Below, piece after piece: positions 37,203 through 47,545 of a stretch of 64,000 nucleotides of DNA. Each line of letters begins with the position of its first letter. Within the stretch, counting starts at the first letter, position 1. The translations under genes were made by a program, and so were the position numbers. A model generated the notes under the pieces. It saw nothing but the letters and a program-made list of their open reading frames with translations. It did not search any database and was not told where the DNA came from. Source of the DNA: Solen grandis (lineage: Eukaryota > Mollusca > Bivalvia > Adapedonta > Solenidae); the NCBI GenBank assembly GCA_021229015.1, contig CM037777.1, positions 53,389,554-53,453,553 of the forward strand, read 5' to 3'.

Positions 37203-37355
37203 ATGACTTCAAAACGGAAATTTCTGACTTTAGAGGAGCGGATTAAGTGCATTAAACTGTTAGAGAGTGGCAAGAGTTCTCGAGTAGTTGCACAGGAATT
37301 AGGTGTTGGAAAAACTCAAGTGCAAAATGTATTGAAAAGATACTTTGTTATTTAA
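37203..37355 (+). pseudogene. Transposase N-terminal fragment, CENP-B/pogo-type helix-turn-helix
   Basis: Fifty codons from ATG: MTSKRKFLTLEERIKCIKLL, then ESGKSSRVVAQELGVGKTQV, then QNVLKRYFVI and a stop. This matches the first DNA-binding helix-turn-helix of pogo/Tigger/CENP-B proteins (KRKxLTLEEKxxxIKxLExGKS..VAxELGVxKxTV). The second HTH and the DDE catalytic domain are absent, so no transposition activity is expected. The ATG at 37173 upstream is also in frame, but the family's usual start is at MTSKRK. The remaining HTH could bind element ends if expressed; this is inference. Confidence 0.72.
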
Positions 37356-37403
37356 AATATGTATATCCTCCTATAAATAACTTACTGCACATAATTGGAA
37401 CTT

Positions 37404-37442
<39 letters not shown>
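37404..37442. repeat. (GA)n microsatellite
   Basis: About nineteen AG dinucleotides with one interruption, located inside the pogo-like element. Confidence 0.9.
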
Positions 37443-37572
37443 TGACCACATACATATATGTACAGTCACGAACATCAGACAAAACATGACACCTGCTAAC
37501 AAAGGCCACCTGCTAACAAAGGCCAAAATTGTAATTTCCCTTGGGTGGCCTTTGTAAGCAGGTTCGACTGTA

Positions 37573-38102
37573 TGTTTGAATATTAAAAAAGCATTATGCC
37601 AAAAAGAATTTAATTCAATCATGGAAGAATATGCATTTGTTTCTAAAGGGATAATGACAGTAGTGTTGCACATTTAAAACATACCAGATTCATTATCGGA
37701 AACAATTTAGAGCTAATTAATTGTGGAGGGGAAAATCAAGTGGAACTTTATCAACCTCTGTCTTTGAAGAGTTCAGTTTTTTGCCGCAGGGTAGGTAACA
37801 CAAACATTCCAAATGTTTCCTGGCTGTCCCTTTGCCTCATATAACACTTTGTCAGAAACAAAGCAATTAAATTCATGCAAATTGGATTGCTTGGGTTGTT
37901 CTATCATTTGACTGGTTGCCCATTTGGAATGTTTTTTTTTTCCTTAAAAAAAGGGGGGCAATGATTTAGCAAGGAAATTTATTTCTAAAGGCAATCATGG
38001 TATTGCCAGAAACTGCCTGTGCAATAAAGTGGGATGTTAATGAAATGGTTGTCCAATTAGATTGGATTCGGTTTTATCGTTAATTAAGTTAATGTGACAC
38101 AG
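37573..38102. other. No gene seen
   Basis: Single-copy-looking sequence before the weak exon candidate at 38103. No repeat ends seen. Confidence 0.5.
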
Positions 38103-38196
38103 ATCAAATTTCATTGATGAAACCGTATCCTGGACCTTACCACTACCCAGAGTGGGACACTGGTTCCAGTGACTCAACACCAAACTATTGTGACCG
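38103..38196 (+). CDS. Possible plus-strand exon (weak)
   Basis: After GTGACACAG an open stretch of 94 bases runs to the donor-like CCG/GTAAAT. Its reading frame gives YQISLMKPYPGPYHYPEWD then TGSSDSTPNYCDR, where the first codon is completed by the T that ends exon C. A stop follows immediately if the donor is not used. The amino-acid make-up (Pro, Tyr, Trp, Ser/Asp) looks protein-like, but the polypyrimidine tract is poor and 30 codons can stay open by chance. It lies on the strand opposite to the three teneurin-like exons, so it fits that gene only if the left contig is inverted. It could also be an unrelated exon or chance. Confidence 0.22.
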
Positions 38197-38865
38197 GTAA
38201 ATCATCTTGTAGCTTCACTTCCGTATCTGGAAGGAGCGCTTTTTGTAATCTAGAACGCATGTTGAAGCGGGGTCCTAATTTGTTGATTCAAGTGTCCACT
38301 TCAATGGAAGGTTGTCCCTTTTCTCTAAGCTGATGGGCTATCCTTGAGATCAGTTCAACAATAGACCATAATTGTATGTGGGAACACCAAATTTGCTGGC
38401 ATTTAATTCCAATGCTATCATTTCCTTCCACAATGACTTGAACAAAATGTCATTTTCTGCCTTGTTCAATGTGTCGACTTAGCTTGATGCCGTTAATTTC
38501 TTATTATTGTACGAGACTTAATCTCATAAAAGTGTAGAAGCAGTTGGATTAATGAAATTCGAAGGTATTGTGTGGGACGACAGTTGTACCAAGTCTGTAT
38601 CTTGTTGAGAGTAAATTCTCCTATTATTAGAATGGCAAAACAAATTGATACAAGTAACTATTCGGGAGAACTTTGATTGGTGCAATTTATTTCATTGAAA
38701 CTAATCAACAGTGTTGCAGAAGAGACAAAACCTTACTGGATCAATAGTGGGGTTGGTGTAGAGGGGCATTTATCTGTGCTCTTCAAACAACACCATGTTG
38801 GATGATGCATTTCATTAGGGAAAATGCTTAAAGATGAATTCTTCCTGCTGAATGGGGAGCAGTAT

Positions 38866-38965
38866 NNNNNNNNNNNNNNNNNNNNNNNNNNNNNNNNNNN
38901 NNNNNNNNNNNNNNNNNNNNNNNNNNNNNNNNNNNNNNNNNNNNNNNNNNNNNNNNNNNNNNNNN
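38866..38965. other. Assembly gap (100 N)
   Basis: Exactly 100 undetermined bases, the usual placeholder for a scaffold join of unknown size. The right flank enters a dispersed MITE copy within about 40 bp, so a repeat may have caused the break. Order and orientation of the two sides should not be taken for granted. Confidence 0.99.
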
Positions 38966-39002
38966 TGAGCATGATCTAGAGAAATTCAATGATCTGGCTT
39001 AA

Positions 39003-39230
39003 ATCGTACCAACTATACTTAGTGCTAGTAAAACTTAAATACTTAGAGGTAAATATTTAAACTTCCTTGATATCTCTCGTAAAAAATAAAAAATTATTTC
39101 ATCTAATAACAGACATTATTACACATTAAGATAATTTATGTCACATTAATCATGCATTTAAATTTTTCAATTTTAAGCAATGGTTATAATAAAATTAAGA
39201 CTTAGCTGTTAGTTATGCTGGTGGAATTTA
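39003..39230. mobile_element. Family B palindromic MITE next to the assembly gap
   Basis: The left ATCGTACCAACTATACTTAG and the right TTAGTTATGCTGGTGGAATT are inverted relatives of the family B ends. It starts about 40 bp from the 100-N gap. Confidence 0.52.
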
Positions 39231-39353
39231 AGCCCATATTACAAAGTTACTATCTCCAAATTTCAGTAACTGAGAGAAGGATATACAAATTATAACCACA
39301 TACAAAAATAAGCCACTTTGCTGACACAAGCAGCAGGTCTCCATCATACTTAC

Positions 39354-39731
39354 ACTGTGACTGGGGAAGGAACACATTGCCATTTGGTGTTTGCACAAGA
39401 AAATGGGGTTCGTAATCACTCACATCCCCTTCTGAATAATGGTTACCCCCCCTGCACCCACACTTATCCGGGTCGGAATACTGTCTTCTCACAGAGTCAT
39501 GGTCAGAGTAATTTCCCCTGTGTATGTTTTCTATATCTGAGTAGTTGCCCCTGACCTGGGGACCAAACTGATACAGTCTCTGTTGCTGCTGTTGCTGTAG
39601 CAACTGCTGGTGTTGTTTCTGAACAGCCTGTTGTTGTTGAAGCGTGGGTGTCCCAGGTCCCCGCTGTGGAATGTCTTCTATCGGAGGGGGTGGGGGAGGT
39701 GGAGAAGTTGGGGGCGGCAGAGGCATGGTAC
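39354..39731 (-). CDS. Ten-m: Teneurin-like exon C: proline run, Q-rich segment, HFLVQTPNG motif (phase 1/1)
   Basis: The acceptor TATTTCAG precedes GTACCATG and the strong donor GTAAGT follows CACAGT, giving a 378-bp exon with 125 full codons. The peptide opens with TMPLPPPTSPPPPPPPIEDI, then a glutamine-rich stretch of about 30 residues (QQQQAVQKQ...QQQQQQRLYQ), then repeated acidic-aromatic units (NYSDIENIH, NYSDHDSVR, QYSDPDK), a CGCRGG turn, and EGDVSDYEPHFLVQTPNGNV. In teneurins a proline run and a conserved HFLF(K)xxSG segment occur in this order before the membrane span, which would lie in a following exon. It joins exon B through a split Gly codon. The proline run could bind SH3 or WW partners; this is inference. 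CAG/CAA interruptions make the Q tract potentially length-variable. Coding status is strong; the family call is moderate. The next exon was not found. Confidence 0.68.
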
Positions 39732-42700
39732 CTGAAATAGACACAAAACTATTATTAGCTATCTGGGATTTTTTGGTAAAATATCTAACCGACTAAGACA
39801 ATGTACGATAAATAAGCTGCAATTCGAGGTACAAAAAGTCATATCTAATACTTAATATTATAACTGCAAAAAGTTTTTACAATTTCAAAATTCTAGAAAT
39901 AAATATAGAAGAAAGATATAAAAACATCCTCAAATTAAATCCATGAACAAAATCTGAGACTAAAGAAATAAACAAAGAGTATTTTGTAAACATACTTGAA
40001 ATTACTTCTCAAACCTCTATAACAGACTGATCATATAATCCTTCACTTGTTTTGTATCTCTCAATCTATCGAACCAGTTAATTACAGCATAGAATGGAGA
40101 TAATGAAAATGAACAAAAATATACAGTGAACTGTCTGATTAATATCAGTGTTAATCAATAACATCTCTCCATATTTCTGTTTCATCTCAACCGAAGATGT
40201 TCTAAATATTCTAATTAGCTCCATATGTCATTCACACTGTTTAATCAAACACACCCTGCCAGCTCTCTCTCCTGACAGAACTGAACAGTTCAACTAAACA
40301 ATTCTCATTGAGTACCTATTTCAGTCTTAACTTGTTATGGGATAAAATGAAAGCTTTTGATTTTTTATTATTCAATAAGACAAAATGTTTTCATTTCATT
40401 AAGGAAAAGTTCTCTAATAGAAAGAGTACTTAGCAGACAAAACGACTTGTTCCGTCTAATTCTACTGATTACTTCCAGTTATGTTATGAAAACTTTCCTG
40501 CAATTTCATAAATTTGATTTCAGCAGCAGTAGACTCATTCTGTTTCAGATTTATCACCATTTTATGGTTCTTCCCTGTTTATAAATGGTATCATGATGAT
40601 ATGCACTGACAATATAAAACTGTAAACCACGAAGTAATTGTTGTTCAACCTTTGTTTACATTAATTACAATGCCATTAAAATCAGCTTTAAAATTTGCAT
40701 TAATTTAACGTTAAATTACAATTCCTACAAGACAATGTACCAATCATGCAAAATAAACAAAACCAATGGACAGCTACTCTATATTATGAGAGATGGAAAC
40801 ATTCATGATTATCAGTCGGATGTTATTTGTTTGTTGATCTTTCTGGAACAGTATCAATAAAATAGCCAAGTCATTAAGCAGAAAAGAGAAAAAAATAAAT
40901 CAAGAAAAATAATAATTTATGGCAATTATTGCAACTCAAGGACGATAAAGAACGATAAACTAGTTATGGGATACCTTGGGTTCATCTTAGCAATCCCACC
41001 AACTGAAAATTTTTGCGGCAAATTCAGGAAAAAACAAAAAATCTTTTTTAACAAATTGTCCTCAGCACATCTGAATACAGATTCAATAATTCTTCGTTTG
41101 TGTGACTGATTAGAAACAACTCATTCTGACGCGCAAAAGTTGGATGCACCATAAATCTTAATGAAAACACTGAAATAATCGCATGAGATCTGAAATGAAA
41201 CATTCCCAATAATCTCTGACTTAAGATCTCCATACAAATCTCTCAAGGCTCCAATATCTTCAGGTCTAAATGTGCTATTTACAACATTTTTAACTTGATT
41301 TCCTGACTCAAATCAATAGCTCTACCTTTCTGATCAATCTTCAGTCACTCTGCAAAGACATATTCAGATGTCATATAGCCTTATCCTCTATTTAATAACA
41401 CTTTCACTGGAAGGGTGTTAGTATTGAATTTGAAGGACTTGAGATTTTCTTCTTCAATTCAAATTTTAAAGATCTAGATTTTGCTTAATGAAAATTTGGC
41501 ATACATGCGGCTATTAGCATGCTTTTAGAGAAAATAGTCAAAATCATTACTATGGTGGAATTTGAGATTTTGGAGATGAGTAGAATCTGAAGCCAAGAGG
41601 GGTTGTGAAACACTGCCAATCTGGTCCATTTCCATTCATTGATTGCTAACACAATATTTTTTTCACATATCAATTTAATAGGAAATACACTGAGGATTAA
41701 TATTGATGGTCAGGGGATCACATACTGGTCAACTTCCACTCACTGTTTGCTTGCAGTCTACACAAACAAGAGACAGACCTTTGTCCAGTGGTCTGAGTCA
41801 ACACCAAACAGCTAGAGCAAACAGGTGATAAAAGATGCCACCAATTCGTAATATCTTGTTGACAGGCTGGAGTGCCATAATCTTACATGGTCTGAAGATA
41901 AGAAGCAGGGATTACACACACACAGATGGGGTCTAGTGGGAAACTACCAGATTCCCTGTCTTTGTGAGCATTCAAACTGGAATGCTACAAGAAAGGAGAC
42001 CAATTTAGGCCTAAGAGAATTCACACACACCACCTTTTTCTAAGCACTCTCAGAGTTTGATATTCAGACCCATTTACAATTAAAAGTCCTTAATTGGCAT
42101 ACAAAATTTCCAAAATACATTTGTGCCATAAAAATTCATTTTATGATTTTTTTTAAATTCCAGACAGGTTTTTTTTTATATATTTTTTTTTCGAAATAAA
42201 AAAAAATATGCATGAAATAATTATTCATTCTAATTCCTAAAGTAACCAGAAAAACATCTGCCAGCACCTTATTGCTAAGTTACGGAAATTCATTTGTACT
42301 CAACCTTTTTGTAAATTACCAAATCCATACAAAGACCACTTCATTTAATAGATATAAGGGTCAAAGTAAGAAGCATTTGCAATCTGAATTATCATCTAGG
42401 TACACATGAGATCAATATATAATCAATGATAACTAATATAGAGAAATACAAACAAGGATGACTGATGAAAACAATGCCAACAAAATGTGAAATCAATGTT
42501 CATGGCTGTTGAGCATAGTGTATAACAGCATGTTGCCATGTTACGGCTGGTGACAGAGATAGCAGGCTCATCTTCAGACATGGGGCAGACGCAGATAAAG
42601 GTCCAGCAGAGATTTCAACTCCACAGGCAAAACTTAAGCACATGACATTGTGTTCTTATGACAAACATTTTGTACATTTCAATGTTATGCCTTGCCAGGG

Positions 42701-42749
42701 ATGAGGGTGGTTGGTTGAGGCAGTGGTTATATATATGGTACTTAGTCTC
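39732..42749 (-). other. Teneurin-like intron, part next to exon C
   Basis: A/C-rich on the plus strand and without supported exons. The intron between exons B and C spans 39732-49160. Confidence 0.5.
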
Positions 42750-42991
42750 TTAACCCTTTCCCTCATAGAGGACACCATGAAAAGACCTATACAAACGGCA
42801 TAAAACCAGATCAGCCTGCGAGTAACTCGCAGGCTGATCAGGTTTTATGCTGTTCGCTGCTCCTCAGTGGTCTGGAAATGAGGATTTTATAATTAAATTT
42901 GGTAAGGTTTAACTGTGGTTTTCTGCCGATCAGGCTTTATGCGATACCTATTGAGGGTGTCAAAATAAGTCTATATGAGGGAAAGGGTTAA
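42750..42991 (-). mobile_element. Family A palindromic MITE, copy 6 (in teneurin-like intron)
   Basis: TTAA-flanked full-length copy in reverse orientation with an intact hairpin. It carries scattered substitutions (ACAAACGGC, TGCCGATC, GCGATACC) and so looks older than the copies at 8096 and 21503. It lies between exons B and C. Confidence 0.86.
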
Positions 42992-45770
42992 AACCTCATG
43001 AACATTCATGTACAGACTTATGACTTGATGAATGAAATGGTAAATAATGAATTTGTCTTTGCAATGCAGACTATGTAAAACCTGAGCTACCATTTTGTAT
43101 CAGCAAACATAGGAGCTGTCTGATCTGGGTCTGCTCTGTCAATGCATTAAAATGTCTATATGAAGTACAGGGTTAAGATAACATAATTCTTATGATTCAA
43201 GACAGACTAAACTTTGCCTTTTGAGACTGTAACTTCCTCTCTCATCCTCTACTTAAATGGATTTTTTAAAGAGTTAAATATTTCTAAAGTATAGACATAC
43301 ATACATATACTGTAAATCAATATAGTGTTTCAAATATAATTTTCTTTATGCAGTAATATGCACCTAATCAGATATTTATAGAAACTCTTTTCATAGTGCA
43401 ATTATCTTGGCATGTTTTTTCGTGGTATTTGTCTTTCAGGCTTGGAAGTAAGCCAGTAACATACACATTACTTGACGTGGAACTTCACATATTTTTCATG
43501 CCATCATATATCACAGGGGCAGATTTTTTTTCAGGAAAAATAAGACATTGATTTATGTATACTAATTGCAAGTATCTGCCATATTTTTACTCTTTTTTTA
43601 CCACTACAACATATTATGTCAAAACCTTAAAAAAAGAAACTATGTATATTTCACAAGACATCACAGGTAACATGTGAAACTACATGACTATTGTATAGCT
43701 CATTCAGTGTGTCATCATGTCTAAGAATTCCACACTGACTTGCTAGATTTACTGAATTCAGGTATCCAAACACCTTGATAGGGAGCCTATTGTTCCCTTG
43801 GTAACACCTTATCATGACCTTTGCTACCTTAGTAACAAAATCAACATGTACTGATTACCCACATTGCAGTTTGCACCAATTCCAATCTAATCCCACCAAA
43901 GATTTTCACAATCTATGTCAACAGATGCTCGCCATATTTCAAACACCCAATATACTGAGATGATTGGAAACAACATCAAGAAGATGTTAAATAAAAAGCT
44001 CATTCCAGAAAACTTCCACGAATGGATTTAAGTGTGAAAAACATGTGAAAGCATAAAAGCAACACAATACACTATAGACACACTCAGCAAAGCCTTTGAA
44101 ACTGATGATTGCAATCTAATTAATTACAGTAGACATCAGGTTCTTGAATGGCTGCATGTGTTCAATGTGTATCCAATAATTATATTGAGAATTCTGAATT
44201 AACCATTAATGCAAAACTTAAGTTACCCATTATATTTAACACCAACCCCAATAATTCCCATAAGATTCAAAGTTTTCTAGGTGACATTAGGGATTGGACA
44301 AGGATGTATAAGTTCTAAACAAGTCCTTTTCACTGTAAGCACTACTTCCTGTGCTGATACCCTGGCAAATAAACTGGACTTAGACCTTACATCTGATCAT
44401 GGCCTCCTGTTTACTCATACAATATTATAGCTGAGTTGTTTCAGAGTCATTTGACCATGCAAAGTTTGGTAAATTAATGTTCATTAAGTCAAAATTCTGT
44501 ACATGAATATTCATGAAGTAAAGGTTTAATACCATTCTGACAGCTTCCTGATGTGAAAAGTTGAAATATATATCATGATCATCTGTAATCTATTATAAGA
44601 TATTGGAAAGATTCATTATACTAAGATGAACACCAAAATAAACACTAAAGAGTCATTCCGACTTGTGGCAAATGTTCCAGTACATTATTGTGAATTACTC
44701 CTAATCAGCAACAAATTGCCTAGGTGAAAATTGGATCAAAGCAAAACAACCTTTACAGAGAGGCAAGACACTTCAATAATGCTTCAATTTTCCTGTAGTG
44801 GAGATGCTGATTTTAAGTTAACATTTATACAGCTTCACGAATGATTACGTTCTTAACAAAATGCAAAATTCTGACGTGCTAATGCACAATTTCCCAAACT
44901 TAATGAAAAATAAATCTTGGCAAGACTGTATTCAGTATTTATGGGTAAAACATCTGGCAAAAAGAAGTTGGGCAAATGAAATCCTACCGTATTTCTCACA
45001 ATATACCGGCTTATTAAGTGATTCATCTTTGTGGGTTGTGATATGATTCCCAAATCAGATAATTCTTTTATACCTCACACAAAAAAGTTCCACATTAAGA
45101 AACCTGTGTTATTCACATTCTTTCTCAGACATTTGACAGAAACATAATTAATTTAGGAACACATCACAGGAACCATGCCAAATGAACGAGAATTCTCCCA
45201 ATACCAAGGGACATAACTCTGACAGCCTTACAGCACAGTACAATAGAATTCCAGCATGCACAGACTGTGCCATGCTCAATTAAGCCTTAAATTTCACTAA
45301 TCAGCTCTGTCATAAAAAAGGTTCCATCCTTTTTGTTCAGTGCAGGCTTATCAAATCCACTTCCTGTAACCCTTCAGCAATGCATCATACACACAAAAAA
45401 TAACCATGTTGTGGAAGGTGATGGCAACCTTTACAAGACAACCAAAGTGCTATGTCTCCCTCTGTCTCCTCCAAGACATGATTTTCAGAACCCTACAAGG
45501 CTCTTCATGACTTGCATGTGGAGATAAAACACATAACAAACATAGCTGGCCCCTGTCAGTACGGTATACCTACACCAAGGCCAGATCTTTAGACGTGCCT
45601 TTGTAACTGGCACCAGATGATTGTGACCTTTTTGTACCTGCAATTTCTAAAAAAGGCACTGGTCTGAACCCTTTATCAAAGTGAACTTATCATAGTTGAC
45701 TGAAAATCCAATGCATTGAAGAATCAAGTACCATATCAAGGGATAGGAGACTCTATGAATCACTTGCCAT
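42992..45770 (-). other. Teneurin-like intron, middle part
   Basis: No exon seen. 43075-43175 contains a possible old relative of family A (CTGTCTGATCTGGG, ATGTCTATATGAAG, GGGTTAA) without clear ends. Confidence 0.45.
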
Positions 45771-45970
45771 TTAACCCTTACAATGCTGCGATCACTTGTG
45801 ACGGCCTTTGTGATCAATGCAGACCAAGATTAGTCCCCACATCTGTGCAGTCTGATCATGGTCTGCACTGTTTGCTATTCAGTCATTATATTTTCAGCAA
45901 GCCCTCCCATAAACAACTAATGATACAATCCAAACTGAAGAAGGGACAAGTCCAATTAAAAAAATTAAGG
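45771..45970 (+). mobile_element. Family C TTAA-type palindromic repeat
   Basis: Starts TTAACCCTTACAATGCTGCG and contains paired arms around GATCAATGCAGACCAAGA / CTGATCATGGTCTGCAC, then TATTCAGTCATTATATTTTC and GACAAGTCCAATT. It resembles a common bivalve palindromic repeat. The right terminus is degraded near 45970. A partial inverted copy is at 4999-5145. Confidence 0.55.
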
Positions 45971-46146
45971 TGACCAATGCCTCTGACACAGTTATCCAGC
46001 TTATCTGAAACTATTTTTCAGGAACTTCAAAGGAATTTGAAGAACATTCCAAAGATTAAAACATCTAAATAAACAATAAGAATTAACTTTCCCAATACAA
46101 CAATTTACATGGTATAAGGCTGCAGAGAGATCAATATGAAATGTAA

Positions 46147-46339
46147 TTAACCCTTTCCCTCATAGAGGACACCATGAAAAGACCTATGCGAACAGCATAA
46201 AACCAGTGGTCTGGAAATGAGGACTTTATAATTAAATAATTAAATCTGGTAAGGTTTAACTGTGGTTTTCTGCAGATCAGGCTTTATGTGGTACCTAATG
46301 AGTGCGTCAAAATGATGTCTATATGAGGGAAAGGGTTAA
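46147..46339 (-). mobile_element. Family A palindromic MITE, copy 7 (core deleted)
   Basis: Both TTAA sites and both termini are present, but about 50 bp including the whole central hairpin is missing: AAAACCAG passes straight into TGGTCTGG. Hairpin loss is a common outcome of replication slippage or cleavage at palindromes. Followed by a short poly-C tract. Confidence 0.85.
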
Positions 46340-47093
46340 TGTTCACTAAAGCTACCCCCCCCCCCTCACCCAACCAAGATTATATCTTGCTACACATCTG
46401 AGTATGGAAATAATATCCTCATCAACTGGAGTATACTTCACAATGAAAGAAACATATGGTTCAACATTACCCAAGAATATGACATCGTCCAAATAAACGT
46501 TTTCATCACATGCACATTAGTAACAGTTCATGTGTACAAATGGTAATATTTCTTATGGTTTTTTTTCTTGGGAGAAATTGTGAATTGTTGCATTTTTTTG
46601 CACGTTTGCCACAGCTTTGTGGTGTAGTGACGTACTTCTAGGCACAGCAGCGTCTACACAGACACTGTTAATTGGTTTCCGAGAATGTTATCCTATATTC
46701 ATGTTCCTTTCTGAACAAAGAATAATTACAACGTAATCGGCCATTGTTGTACACACGGATACAGAGGAAAATCCTCTCTTTAATGTACTGTATACAACAC
46801 AACACTGAATAAAAAAAGCTTGCAGAACTAAAAAGAGAAGAAAATAAAAAGGATAATGATAAAGCCGAAAAAGGAGTTGATGATGATAAAACCGAAAAAG
46901 AAGTTGATAATAATAATGCCAAATAAAAATTTGATGATTATAAAACAGAAAATAAAGTTGATCTGATAACAGCGGTGTAGCAAGTATCTATCAACAAGTT
47001 TTCTGCTGATGGAGAAGCAACAAAGACCAACTGGTTCCACTATTAGAGTATTTAGATAAAATTAATAGCGTTGATCTTAGAAAAATATTTACA
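46340..47093 (-). other. Teneurin-like intron with poly-C tract
   Basis: Poly-C at about 46354-46364. At 46825-46925 is an A-rich stretch with units of the type GATGATAAAACCGAAAAAG repeated about three times. No gene. Confidence 0.5.
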
Positions 47094-47362
47094 CGTTTTA
47101 GACTTAGTTCACACTGTCTTGAAATTGAAGTCGGAAGATTCCATGGTATTAACAGAGAAGATAGAAATTATGTACTAGTAATCTTGTTGAAACTGAGTAT
47201 CATTTTTTCATGTCTTATCATACATATTCAGATATCCGTAAAAAATATTTCGGTAATATTAGCTGGCCAACTATTAACAAGTTTAATTATTTTATGAATA
47301 GTCTTAATAAAAATTCCTTGATAAAAACTGCCAAATTTCTTAAGGAAGCTCTGAAAATATGA
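47094..47362 (+). pseudogene. C-terminal fragment of a non-LTR retrotransposon ORF2 (frameshifted)
   Basis: From 47094 the frame reads RFRLSSHCLEIEVGRFHGIN then REDRNYV. After a shift the frame from 47186 reads VETEYHFFMSYHTYSDIRKK, continues to KTAKFLKEALKI and ends at a stop. The pattern R(L/I)SSHxLxIExGR(F/Y)xxIxRxxR ... ExExHF...CPxYxxIR...(F)LxxAxxxR is typical of the region after the reverse transcriptase in many molluscan LINE ORF2 proteins, where a CxxC precedes the ExEYHF motif. Here the cysteines are lost around the frameshift. A possible 3' UTR runs to about 47545 with AATAAACTTTGAAATTTG near its end. Inactive copy inside a teneurin-like intron, on the opposite strand. Confidence 0.62.
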
Positions 47363-47545
47363 AAAAATACCCTTGATGTTATTGCTGCTTAGTCATAAAA
47401 TTGTATTTGAACATATATGATTATATAAATAAAATTATATGTATAACTATTATGTCTTTGCCCTATTCCGTTTGATTCACAATTTGTAAATGGTCAAAAG
47501 CAATATGTATTGCTGATTTACCAATAAACTTTGAAATTTGAATAT

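Larger units (their letters stand above)
36592..37570 (+). mobile_element. Deleted pogo/Tigger-like (Tc1-mariner superfamily) DNA transposon
   Basis: The left end CAGTCGAACCTGGTCCAACG and the right end, whose reverse complement is CAGTCGAACCTGCTTACAA, form TIRs with a perfect 12-bp start. The element is flanked by TA on both sides, the usual target of this superfamily. Subterminal repeats of the type CACCTGCTAACAA occur at both ends. At 979 bp it is far shorter than autonomous pogo-like elements (about 2-3 kb). It keeps the beginning of a transposase at 37203-37355. A GA microsatellite has expanded inside (37404-37442). Confidence 0.8.
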
